Position numbers and translations under genes: made by a program. Shown one piece after another: positions 43,951-51,685 of a stretch of 64,000 nucleotides of DNA. Origin of the DNA: Saprospiraceae bacterium (GTDB lineage: Bacteria; Bacteroidota; Bacteroidia; Chitinophagales; Saprospiraceae); the NCBI GenBank assembly GCA_041392805.1, contig JAWKLJ010000002.1:1875001-1939000 (forward strand), in the 5' to 3' direction. Positions within the stretch are counted from its first letter, which is position 1. Each line of letters starts with the position of its first letter. The notes below the pieces were generated by a model. It was given only the letters and a program-made list of their open reading frames with translations, was not told where the DNA came from and did not search any database.

Positions 43951-44445
43951 ATGAAAACAGTCTTCTTAGTGCGCCATGCCAAATCAAGCTGGGATCATAT
44001 GGGGATCGATGATATTGATCGCCCGCTCAATGAAAGAGGGTTGCGCGATGCACCCTTTATGGCCAATTTACTCAAGCAGAGAACAGCAGCGCCCGACCGG
44101 TTGGTATCCAGCCCTGCCAATCGCGCTTTTACCACGGCCACTTTTTTTGCCAATGCGTTTCAAATTGACCCTGCTGATATTTTAAAAGATGCCAGCATTT
44201 ACGAAGCTTATACGGAGGAATTAATGTATGTCATTCAACATTTTGATCCTCAATGGAATACGATTTGCCTATTTGGACACAATCCTGGATTTACGAATGT
44301 GGCTAATTTATTTTCCAGTGATTTTATTCCCAATATTCCTACTTGCGGAATAGTCAAATTAACAGGAGTGGTGGATGATTGGAGTGAGTTTGCCGGGAAA
44401 AAAGTAAAAGTAGATGCTTTTTATTACCCTAAGCTGTATTATTGA
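43951..44445 (+). CDS. SixA-like histidine phosphatase
   Basis: 164 residues. The ATG at 43951 gives KTVFLVRHAKSSW, the RHG-type catalytic motif of the histidine phosphatase superfamily. The other catalytic elements are the Arg in SSPANRAFTTA and the His in FGHNPGFTNV. SixA removes phosphate from His-containing phosphotransfer domains in Escherichia coli; that role here is inference. It overlaps no gene; the next ORF starts 2 bp after its stop. Confidence 0.9.
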   Translation: MKTVFLVRHAKSSWDHMGIDDIDRPLNERGLRDAPFMANLLKQRTAAPDRLVSSPANRAFTTATFFANAFQIDPADILKDASIYEAYTEELMYVIQHFDPQWNTICLFGHNPGFTNVANLFSSDFIPNIPTCGIVKLTGVVDDWSEFAGKKVKVDAFYYPKLYY

Positions 44446-44446
44446 T

Positions 44447-44770
44447 ATGAAACAAGGGATGCTTTTTCTGGGCTTTTTTTTATTATTGGTTGGCTGTAAA
44501 CCAAAGGAACCCACTTTGCTCATTGAGGAAGACAAGTTGGTGGCGGTGCTCAAGGATGCTCAGCTAGCAGAGTCGATTATACAACAACAAAGCCGTCTTA
44601 TTCAAGATAGTTTGGTGGAAGTATACTATGGCATTATTTACCGGACGCATAATATTAGCAAAGCAGATTTAGATAGCACCCTGGCGGTGCTGAGAAAAGA
44701 ACCAAAAATGTTAGATAGGGTTTATACCAAAGTACTAGAAGTGATGACTAAGGAAGAATTGGGACAATGA
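44447..44770 (+). CDS. DUF4296 lipoprotein
   Basis: 107 residues. The lipoprotein signal ends in LLLVGC. The pattern KLVAVLKDAQLAESI, then YGIIYRTHNISKADLDSTLAVL and MLDRVYTKVLEVM, is that of DUF4296 proteins of Bacteroidota. Function unknown. It begins directly behind the SixA-like gene and is probably translated with it. Confidence 0.85.
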   Translation: MKQGMLFLGFFLLLVGCKPKEPTLLIEEDKLVAVLKDAQLAESIIQQQSRLIQDSLVEVYYGIIYRTHNISKADLDSTLAVLRKEPKMLDRVYTKVLEVMTKEELGQ

Positions 44771-44787
44771 GTTCTTATACTTAATTT

Positions 44788-44951
44788 AGAGCATGTTTGG
44801 AGGTCACCCTTTGGGCATAAAACTATCCCTTTTTCGCTGATACTTCGTTACTTTTTTCGTCCTTACCGAAGGGTATGAACTTCAAAAAGTGCCTAGTCTC
44901 AGCAAAAAATTGACACTTTTTGCCTCCAAAAGCGACCTCCAAACATGCTCT
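44788..44951. repeat. MITE-like element family 1, copy 3 (inverted)
   Basis: 164 bp, the reverse complement of copy 1 at 3069-3232 with only a few base changes. It lies between the DUF4296 gene and the response regulator gene. Confidence 0.85.
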
Positions 44952-45013
44952 TAGACTTTACAAACTTAACATTAACTTAAAATAGGACGTCCCCTTTTAC
45001 TTTCTAATTAGCT

Positions 45014-45021
45014 TACATTTG
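45014..45021 (+). promoter_or_regulatory. Probable -7 box for the two-component operon
   Basis: TACATTTG fits TAnnTTTG and is 30 bp before the response regulator start. The -33 position shows only a T-rich CCCCTTTTAC. Confidence 0.45.
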
Positions 45022-45050
45022 CGCCAACCAGTAAATTAATTGTAGAAAAG

Positions 45051-45734
45051 ATGAATCCAATAAAAATCCTTGTGGTTGACGATGAGCCGGATATTCTCGA
45101 TTTTCTGCGCTATAATCTTGTGAAAGAAGGCTATAATGTCATTACAGCGGGCAATGGAGAAGAGGGAGTAGCTATGGCTCATAAAGAAAAACCTGAGTTG
45201 GTCATTCTTGATATTATGATGCCCAAAATGGATGGCGTAGAGGTTTGTCGCAATTTGAGAAGTAAGCCAGAGTTTGATAAGACGATTATTGTTTTTTTGA
45301 CGGCAAGAGAGGAAGACTACTCACAGATAGCCGCCTTGGATATTGGCGGCGACGATTATATTACCAAACCTATCCGCCCTCGGGTGTTTCTCAGTAGAAT
45401 CAAAGCCCTCCTAAGGAGATCTGATCGCGTAGAATCAGTCGACGAATCACAAATTATTTCGATTGGAGATTTGGAGATTGATACCGAAAGAATTACAGTT
45501 AAAAAAGGAGATGAGATCATAGAGTTGGCCAAAAAAGAATTTGAGCTGCTTAACTTATTGGTTTCAAAGCCAGGAAAGGTGTTTACACGGGAAGAGATTT
45601 TTAACAAAGTATGGGGTACCGATGTTATAGTAGGAAATAGAACAATTGATGTTCATATTAGGAAACTAAGGGAAAAAATTGGCGACCCTTTTATCAAAAC
45701 AATAAAGGGGATAGGGTACAAATTTGAATTTTAA
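45051..45734 (+). CDS. PhoB/OmpR-type response regulator
   Basis: 227 residues. Receiver domain with the acidic pair in VVDDEPD, phospho-acceptor Asp in LDIMMPKMDG, Thr in FLTARE and Lys in YITKPI. The C-terminal winged helix is complete (ELAKKEFELLNLLVSKPGK, VWGTDVIVGNRTIDVHIRKLREKIGD, IKGIGYKFEF). The stop codon abuts the start of the kinase gene. The signal sensed is unknown. Confidence 0.94.
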   Translation: MNPIKILVVDDEPDILDFLRYNLVKEGYNVITAGNGEEGVAMAHKEKPELVILDIMMPKMDGVEVCRNLRSKPEFDKTIIVFLTAREEDYSQIAALDIGGDDYITKPIRPRVFLSRIKALLRRSDRVESVDESQIISIGDLEIDTERITVKKGDEIIELAKKEFELLNLLVSKPGKVFTREEIFNKVWGTDVIVGNRTIDVHIRKLREKIGDPFIKTIKGIGYKFEF

Positions 45735-46787
45735 ATGTTGAAGAATCCTACACCCAAGCAAATAGCGGTATTTACAGCATTATTTATTTGTTTGTTTGTC
45801 ACCATTATGGGATTTGTCCTGGTGGGTTTATTAGCCTTGGGCACACCCAAGGTGATCGTTTACCTTTTGGGACCATTGATGGTCTTTGCGTCTGCTTACC
45901 TGGTGACGATATATTATTTGAAAAAATATATCTACAGAAAGGTTAAACTTATCTATAAAACGATTCATAAACACAAACGATCACCTGAAGAAAAAGCCTC
46001 TACCATTGATATCGAATCTGATATTATCGGTGAAGTGGAAAAAGAAGTGGAAAAATGGGCGATTGCTCGGGAAGAGGAGATCGACAAGCACAACGCTTGG
46101 GCGGACTATCGGCGGAAGTATATTGGGGATATTTCCCATGAGTTGAAGACACCTATTTTTAATATCCAAGGCTACCTGCACACCTTATTGGATGGGGCTT
46201 TATACGACGATGAGATTAATCTTTCCTTTCTAAAACGGGCAGCCAAGAATGTAGAACGCTTGCATACTATTGTTGAAGATTTAAGTGCGATTTCCAGGTT
46301 AGAGTCAGGCAATCTGGTGTTGGATACCGTCTCCTTTGATATCAAGGAATTAGCCCAAGAGGTGTTTGAAGATTTGGAAATAAAAGCTAGCGAAAAAAAT
46401 GTCACGCTCTCTTTTAAAGAGGGGGCTGAGCATAGTTTTCGAGTGAGAGCCGACCGAGATAGCATTCGACAGGTGCTCACCAACCTTTTGCACAATTCGA
46501 TTAAATATGGAAAGGCCAACGGCCGAACGAAGGTGGGTTTCTATGACATGGAATCCAATATTTTAGTGGAAGTTGCCGACAACGGCATTGGAATACCTAA
46601 GGAACACCTCGATCATGTCTTTGATCGTTTTTACAGGGTTGATAAAAGCCGTTCGCGCGCCCAAGGAGGCTCCGGTTTGGGTTTGTCCATTGTAAAACAT
46701 ATTATTGACGCCCATAAGCAAACCATTAATGTACGAAGTGCGGCCAATCTGGGCTCTACTTTTGGCTTCACCCTCGAAAAAGCTTGA
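45735..46787 (+). CDS. PhoR-like sensor histidine kinase
   Basis: 350 residues. Two N-terminal membrane helices with almost no periplasmic loop, then a short linker, the HisKA H-box YIGDISHELKTPIFNIQGYL, the N-box LTNLLHNSIKYG, the G1 box VADNGIGIP and G2 box GGSGLGLSIVKHII. With no sizable sensor domain it probably senses membrane state or a partner protein. It starts immediately after the response regulator stop; the two form an operon. Confidence 0.94.
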   Translation: MLKNPTPKQIAVFTALFICLFVTIMGFVLVGLLALGTPKVIVYLLGPLMVFASAYLVTIYYLKKYIYRKVKLIYKTIHKHKRSPEEKASTIDIESDIIGEVEKEVEKWAIAREEEIDKHNAWADYRRKYIGDISHELKTPIFNIQGYLHTLLDGALYDDEINLSFLKRAAKNVERLHTIVEDLSAISRLESGNLVLDTVSFDIKELAQEVFEDLEIKASEKNVTLSFKEGAEHSFRVRADRDSIRQVLTNLLHNSIKYGKANGRTKVGFYDMESNILVEVADNGIGIPKEHLDHVFDRFYRVDKSRSRAQGGSGLGLSIVKHIIDAHKQTINVRSAANLGSTFGFTLEKA

Positions 46788-46818
46788 GCTGATATTTCTT
46801 TCCTTGAAGAATAGCCCT

Positions 46819-46826
46819 TACTTTTG
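46819..46826 (+). promoter_or_regulatory. Probable -7 box for the ABC-F gene
   Basis: TACTTTTG fits TAnnTTTG, 21 bp ahead of the start codon. No clear -33 TTTG. Confidence 0.4.
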
Positions 46827-46847
46827 CGCCCTAATACGTAAAAAAAG

Positions 46848-48773
46848 ATGATTACTGTTACAGATATTTTTGTGAAATATGGAGACCGGATTTTACTGGA
46901 TCACATCTCCGTAGTGATAGGTGAAAGGGACAAAGTAGGGCTTGTGGGAAGAAATGGTGCCGGTAAATCAACGTTGTTAAAGATTATTGCAGGGGATTTG
47001 CGAGCGGATGAAGGCAACATTACCAGGCCTTCGGGAAGCAGCTTGGGCTTTCTTCACCAAGAAATGAATTTGCCCAAGGGTAAAACGGTAAAAGACGAAG
47101 CCCTTTCCGGCTTTGGTGATATGAAGGAACTGGAGCGGAAAATGGAGGAATTAAATAAAGAAATTGCTGAACGCACTGATTATGAAAGTGATTCCTATAC
47201 CAAACGCCTAGAAGAATTTTCAGCGCTCAACGATCGTTTCTTGCTGCTAGGCGGAGGATCCATGGAAGCCGAGGCCGAAAAAGTGTTAAAAGGACTTGGT
47301 TTTAAGAGCAGTGATATGACTCGTCTCACGGATGAATTCAGTGGGGGATGGCAAATGCGGGTGGAATTGGCCAAGATGTTATTGCAAAAACCTGATTATC
47401 TGCTGCTGGATGAGCCGACCAACCACCTGGATATTGAATCCATTATTTGGTTAGAGCATTTTTTGACGGATTATCCCGGAGCGGTGATTATCATTTCGCA
47501 TGATAAACAGTTTTTGGATAATACCACCAAGCGTACCGTTGAAGTGGAATTGGGAAAAATTTATGATTATAAGGCAAAATACAGTGATTATATTGCGATG
47601 CGCGCCGAACGAAGGGAGAAAATGCAAGCGGCCTTTGATAACCAACAAAAAGTAATTGCTGAAAAAGAGCGCACCATTAACCGCTTTATGGCCAAGGCTA
47701 CGAAAACCAAGATGGCCCAATCCATGAAGAAACAGTTGGACAAAATAGATCGGATAGAAATAGCTGCCGAGGATACCGCAGGGATGAATTTGCGTTTCCC
47801 ACCGGCACCCAGATCTGGCGAAATTGTCTTGGAAGTCAAAGGCCTGGTAAAAAGTTATGGCGACCTCAATGTCCTAGATAAAGTCGACCTGAAATTAGAT
47901 AGAGGGGATCGAGTTGCCTTCGTGGGGCAAAACGGGCAAGGGAAAACCACCCTGGCCAAAATTATTATTCAACAGCTTAATAAGACAGCGGGAGAACTAA
48001 AACTGGGACACAATGCACAGATTGGCTATTATGCCCAAAACCAGTCTGAAACCCTGCAATCCAATCTCACCCTCCTCGAAACCATGGAGCAGGCTTCCCC
48101 TCCTGAGATGCGAACGAGGCTACGCAATATTTTGGGGGCCTTTTTATTTAGTGGGGAGGATGCCGAAAAGAAGGTGACAGTTTTATCCGGTGGAGAACGC
48201 GCGCGCCTTGCCTTGGCTTGTTTACTCCTGAAACCCTTTAATTTATTGGTACTGGATGAGCCAACCAACCACTTGGATATTATTTCAAAGGATATCCTGA
48301 AAAAGGCCCTCTTGGATTATGACGGCACTTTGGTTGTTGTCTCTCACGATAGGGATTTTCTGGCTGATCTGACTACCCGAACGATAGAATTCCGGGACAA
48401 GCAATTGTTTGACCATATCGGCGATGTGAATGCCTTTTTGGAAAAAAGGGCGTTGGATAATATGCGCCAAGTAGAGTTGACCCAAAAAGGCAGCGCCAAA
48501 AAAGAAGAAGTTGGGCAGGTTCCCAAAATAGAATTGACTTTCGAAGAACGAAAACGACTCACTAGGGCAGTTCAAAATGCGGAAAAAAAGATAGAGCGCC
48601 TAGAAAATGAAATTACTGCCCTCGAATTAGAGATAGCAGCTCCTTCATTTTACCAAAATCCAGATGGGGCTAAAGTTATGGAAAAGTACAAGGGCAAAAA
48701 GCAAGAATTGGAAGCGGCCCTTATGGAATGGGAAGAAGCCCAGGAGGTGCTGGAAAATGCGATAGAAGAGTAG
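46848..48773 (+). CDS. ABC-F family ATPase
   Basis: 641 residues, two ABC domains and no membrane segment. First Walker A GLVGRNGAGKSTLL, signature FSGGWQMRVELA; second Walker A FVGQNGQGKTTLA, signature LSGGERARLALA; both Walker B read LLLDEPTNHLDI / LVLDEPTNHLDI. The inter-domain linker is the ABC-F arm (RINRFMAKATKTKMAQSMKK region), and a C-terminal coiled coil ends in EAQEVLENAIEE. ABC-F proteins act on the ribosome in translation or antibiotic protection. It looks closest to the Uup/YdiF branch; subfamily not certain. Confidence 0.93.
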   Translation: MITVTDIFVKYGDRILLDHISVVIGERDKVGLVGRNGAGKSTLLKIIAGDLRADEGNITRPSGSSLGFLHQEMNLPKGKTVKDEALSGFGDMKELERKMEELNKEIAERTDYESDSYTKRLEEFSALNDRFLLLGGGSMEAEAEKVLKGLGFKSSDMTRLTDEFSGGWQMRVELAKMLLQKPDYLLLDEPTNHLDIESIIWLEHFLTDYPGAVIIISHDKQFLDNTTKRTVEVELGKIYDYKAKYSDYIAMRAERREKMQAAFDNQQKVIAEKERTINRFMAKATKTKMAQSMKKQLDKIDRIEIAAEDTAGMNLRFPPAPRSGEIVLEVKGLVKSYGDLNVLDKVDLKLDRGDRVAFVGQNGQGKTTLAKIIIQQLNKTAGELKLGHNAQIGYYAQNQSETLQSNLTLLETMEQASPPEMRTRLRNILGAFLFSGEDAEKKVTVLSGGERARLALACLLLKPFNLLVLDEPTNHLDIISKDILKKALLDYDGTLVVVSHDRDFLADLTTRTIEFRDKQLFDHIGDVNAFLEKRALDNMRQVELTQKGSAKKEEVGQVPKIELTFEERKRLTRAVQNAEKKIERLENEITALELEIAAPSFYQNPDGAKVMEKYKGKKQELEAALMEWEEAQEVLENAIEE

Positions 48774-48796
48774 TTTGGCCCTCGGCGTCCCCTTCA

Positions 48797-48801
48797 GGGG
48801 G
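48797..48801. repeat. Target-site duplication, left copy
   Basis: GGGGG immediately before the insertion sequence, matched by GGGGG at 50209-50213. Confidence 0.75.
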
Positions 48802-48881
48802 TGTCGAATGCAATAAAGTCGTGTTAACAAAAGTGCAAAAAAATCGTGTCATCTTTACAGTCAGGAGCAAAATACTGACTC

Positions 48882-49061
48882 ATGCCTAAGACGACCCTTG
48901 TACAAAAAGAAGCGATCCGTTCGATGCTACTAGCCGGGAAGGCTTATCCAGAAATAGCCAAGACGCTATCACTTTCACTACGGACGACCCGAAAATGGGG
49001 CCAAGTCATCAAAAAAGGGGGCCCCTATGTCCTGGAATGGGTCGACCCTGTTGTGGTGTAG
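48882..49061 (+). CDS. Insertion sequence ORF1, helix-turn-helix
   Basis: 59 codons: MPKTTLVQKEAIRSMLLAGK then YPEIAKTLSLSLRTTRKWG, a resolvase/Mor-type HTH. It overlaps the transposase frame. In the overlap lies A6G5C4 (49011 onward), where a -1 shift would join ORF1 to ORF2; the zero frame reads AAA AAA GGG there. Confidence 0.7.
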   Translation: MPKTTLVQKEAIRSMLLAGKAYPEIAKTLSLSLRTTRKWGQVIKKGGPYVLEWVDPVVV

Positions 49062-50161
49062 CAGGGACTTTTTCTGCCACTGTTCTTAAACGCATTGACC
49101 AATTGCGGCCAGGTCTAGGGGGCTGGGGGGCCATTACCTTACGAGTAGAACTGGAATTAGACCAGACTTTGGCAGATCATTCTCTTCCCAGTGTACGGTC
49201 TATCAATAGTTACCTAAAGAATTGCAACCGAGTACGTCCCTACCGTCCACCCTGTACCCTACCGGATATTCAATTGGTCATTGGTCAATTCCCCCATGAT
49301 GTATGGCAGTTGGATGCGGAGGGTAATAAACCAGTCCCTGATCTTGGAAGTGTAGCAATGCTTAATATCAAAGATACCTTTTCCAAAGCTTATGTCCAGT
49401 CCTACCCTTTGGTCTTAGCTACTCCACAGAATCATCCTGAAAAAGCAGACTATCAAAGGGTAGTACGCCTAGGGTGGATGGAATTTGGCCTGAATAATTG
49501 TCTGCAATTAGATCATGAAAGTATCTTTTTTGACAATACTCACCCTTCGCCTTTTCCCACCCCATTATGTCTTTGGCTAATTGGCATGGGGAGCCATATT
49601 ATCTATACGCCGGGTGGCAAACCCTTTAAGCAAGGGGCTGTAGAGCGCAGCCACCAAACCATGGATAGACAGGTGTGTCAAAATAAAATTTATGCTGATC
49701 ACTCCACTCTGTTTGCCACTTGCCAGGCCCGACGTAAGCGACTTAATTTTCATATCCCATGCCGTAACCTCAAAGGCCAAGCTCCTTTAAAGGCTCATCC
49801 ATCGGCCAAGCACTCTACCAAGTATTACAATCCTGCAATAGAGCATAAGATTTTCGATGTTGAAAAAATCTATCAATATTTAGCTCAATGCAAACCTTGG
49901 TACCGAAAAGTCACAGATAACCGCACTATAGGTCTAGGAACAAAACAGTACTCATTAAGACTGGCCCAGCCAAGAACAGAGGTCGCCATTAGGTTTGATT
50001 TACAAACCAAGTGCTTCATTTTTGAGGATGATAACCAGAAAGCTATTGCTTGCTTAAAGCCCAAAGGGATCGATCACAAGGACCTAGCTGGGGATATCCA
50101 AGCCTTTATGGCATGGGCCAAAACCCAGAATTCCATCGAAATAGCCAGGCCGAACACCTGA
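48995..50161 (+). CDS. Insertion sequence ORF2, DDE (rve-type) transposase
   Basis: 388 codons open from an ATG at 48995, though the functional protein probably begins in ORF1 and shifts frame. DDE candidates: Asp in VWQLDAEGN, Asp in CLQLDHESI and Glu in GAVERSHQTMD, the last in the usual K-x-x-V-E context. The C-terminal region (NRTIGLGTKQYSLRLAQPRTEV) resembles the Mu-type/IS481 small beta-barrel. It appears intact. Confidence 0.85.
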   Translation: MGPSHQKRGPLCPGMGRPCCGVAGTFSATVLKRIDQLRPGLGGWGAITLRVELELDQTLADHSLPSVRSINSYLKNCNRVRPYRPPCTLPDIQLVIGQFPHDVWQLDAEGNKPVPDLGSVAMLNIKDTFSKAYVQSYPLVLATPQNHPEKADYQRVVRLGWMEFGLNNCLQLDHESIFFDNTHPSPFPTPLCLWLIGMGSHIIYTPGGKPFKQGAVERSHQTMDRQVCQNKIYADHSTLFATCQARRKRLNFHIPCRNLKGQAPLKAHPSAKHSTKYYNPAIEHKIFDVEKIYQYLAQCKPWYRKVTDNRTIGLGTKQYSLRLAQPRTEVAIRFDLQTKCFIFEDDNQKAIACLKPKGIDHKDLAGDIQAFMAWAKTQNSIEIARPNT

Positions 50162-50208
50162 CACGACTTTATTGCACTTTTACTGACACGACTTTATTGC
50201 ATTCGACA

Positions 50209-50270
50209 GGGGGTGACTTAACTAAGGGTGTACTGGGTTTAGTCACCCCCTGAAGGACTAAACCCCGAAA
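50209..50270. other. Right part of the hairpin split by the insertion sequence
   Basis: GGGGGTGACT, spacer, AGTCACCCCCTGAAGG. With CCTTCAGGGGG at 48791-48801 it forms a 15- to 16-bp perfect stem between the ABC-F and moeB genes, probably their shared terminator or a palindromic repeat. Confidence 0.7.
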
Positions 50271-51382
50271 ACCTCCCGCCAGGCCAAGATTCCTCCTTCC
50301 AGGTTGTAGGCTTGCTTAAAGCCATTATCCCGCAGCATCTTTACTGCTTTTTTGCTGCGGGCACCACTGCGGCAGTGAACGATGAGTTTTTTATCATGTG
50401 GAAGGAGGTGGAGCTTAGTGGGCAGTTCATCCAATGGAATAAGCTGGCCACCGAGGTGATCGGTGGCAAATTCATAGGGCTCCCTAACATCCAATAACTG
50501 ATAATCTTCCTTTGCTTGGGCCATTCGCCAAAGATCTTGGACACTTATATCCATCTCATTTACCATGGATTCCTTGGTGTGATGGATACCACAAAAAGCA
50601 TAATAATCAATCAGCTCCGTGATGGTTGTATGAGGGTTTTTAGGAAATTTTAAAACGCGAGTGCTAAAAGCTGCTGCATCAAAGAGAAATAAACGTCCAC
50701 TCAAAGGCTCTCCCACGCCACTAATTACCTTGATGACTTCGCAAGCCTGTAGGCTACCAATAATGCCGGGCAGTACGCCTAAAACACCACCCTCTGCACA
50801 ATTGGGGACCATGTCAGGCGGAGGTGGTTCGGGGAAAAGATCGCGATAGTTTGGCCCTCGATTTCCTTCGGCATCTGGTAAATTGAAGACGGAGACCTGC
50901 CCCTCAAATCGAAAGATAGAAGCATAAACATTTACCTTCCCGGTTAATACGCAAGCATCATTAACCAAATAGCGGGTGGGAAAGTTGTCGGTGCCATCTG
51001 CCACCACATCGTATTGGGCAACCAATTGCAGCGCATTTTCGCGGGTAAATGCTTCCTGGTAAACCTGAATATCAAGGTGAGGGTTGAGCGCTAGGAGCTT
51101 TTGTTGTGCCAAAACGGCCTTGGACTGACCAATATCTGCCACGGTATATAGCACCTGCCTTTGTAGATTACTCAAATCAACCACATCAAAATCGACAATG
51201 CCGATTTTGCCTATTCCTGCTGCAGCCAGATACAGGAGCAATGGACTGCCCAAGCCACCCGCGCCGACGACCAAAACACTACTATTTTTTAGTTTTTCTT
51301 GCCCTTCCAAACCAAAATCAGGAATAGCAAAATGACGAGCATATCGGGCTAACTCTGCTTTATCGAAACTGTATGCTTCCAT
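50258..51382 (-). CDS. moeB: MoeB/ThiF-type adenylyltransferase with rhodanese domain
   Basis: 374-residue E1-like enzyme that adenylates the C-terminal Gly of a sulfur-carrier protein (MoaD or ThiS), for molybdopterin or thiamine synthesis. ATP motif VLVVGAGGLGSPLLLYLAAAG, then DFDVVDLSNLQRQ and DNFPTRYLVND. The C-terminal rhodanese domain has the active-site Cys in LIVHCRSGARS. The two CxxC zinc pairs of E. coli MoeB are not seen. Which carrier it serves is not decided by neighbours. Confidence 0.88.
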   Translation of the reverse strand: MEAYSFDKAELARYARHFAIPDFGLEGQEKLKNSSVLVVGAGGLGSPLLLYLAAAGIGKIGIVDFDVVDLSNLQRQVLYTVADIGQSKAVLAQQKLLALNPHLDIQVYQEAFTRENALQLVAQYDVVADGTDNFPTRYLVNDACVLTGKVNVYASIFRFEGQVSVFNLPDAEGNRGPNYRDLFPEPPPPDMVPNCAEGGVLGVLPGIIGSLQACEVIKVISGVGEPLSGRLFLFDAAAFSTRVLKFPKNPHTTITELIDYYAFCGIHHTKESMVNEMDISVQDLWRMAQAKEDYQLLDVREPYEFATDHLGGQLIPLDELPTKLHLLPHDKKLIVHCRSGARSKKAVKMLRDNGFKQAYNLEGGILAWREVFGV

Positions 51383-51434
51383 GTTTCATCATTATTCTAA
51401 TGTCTAAAAAATGACAGTGTAGAAAAAAAAATAA

Positions 51435-51471
51435 TTTGTCGACCGTCAAATATAAAATTTCCTTAACTTTG
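51435..51471 (+). promoter_or_regulatory. Candidate promoter of the HYR protein gene
   Basis: TTTG at 51435-51438 and TAACTTTG at 51464-51471. The 25-bp spacing is a little longer than usual. The leader would be about 210 bases. Confidence 0.35.
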
Positions 51472-51685
51472 TCTGGACTATTTTGGCAAATGTGTTTCAA
51501 TTCAATTGAACCATCATTTTGTTAAGTGTTTTATCATCCCTAAATCCTGTGAGCATATGAGTAGCTATTTACCTATTGGCCATTGGTCAATTCACTACAT
51601 TAATAATTTGCTTGGGACAGGTTAAATGTAAGTATAACCGACCTTTTTCCAAAACCGATTCCCAAAAACAGCAAATTACGATCCC

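Larger units (their letters stand above)
48802..50208 (+). mobile_element. Insertion sequence with DDE transposase, 1407 bp
   Basis: The ends match perfectly over 23 bp as inverted repeats, starting TGTCGAATGCAATAAAGTCG. A second copy of the binding word (GTGCAA...CGTGTCA) follows within each end at about 24-bp spacing, so each end has two probable transposase sites. A GGGGG target duplication flanks it. Removing the element and one duplication copy restores a perfect hairpin (CCTTCAGGGGGTGACT...AGTCACCCCCTGAAGG). Family placement (IS481-like or a related rve-type group) is uncertain. Confidence 0.9.
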
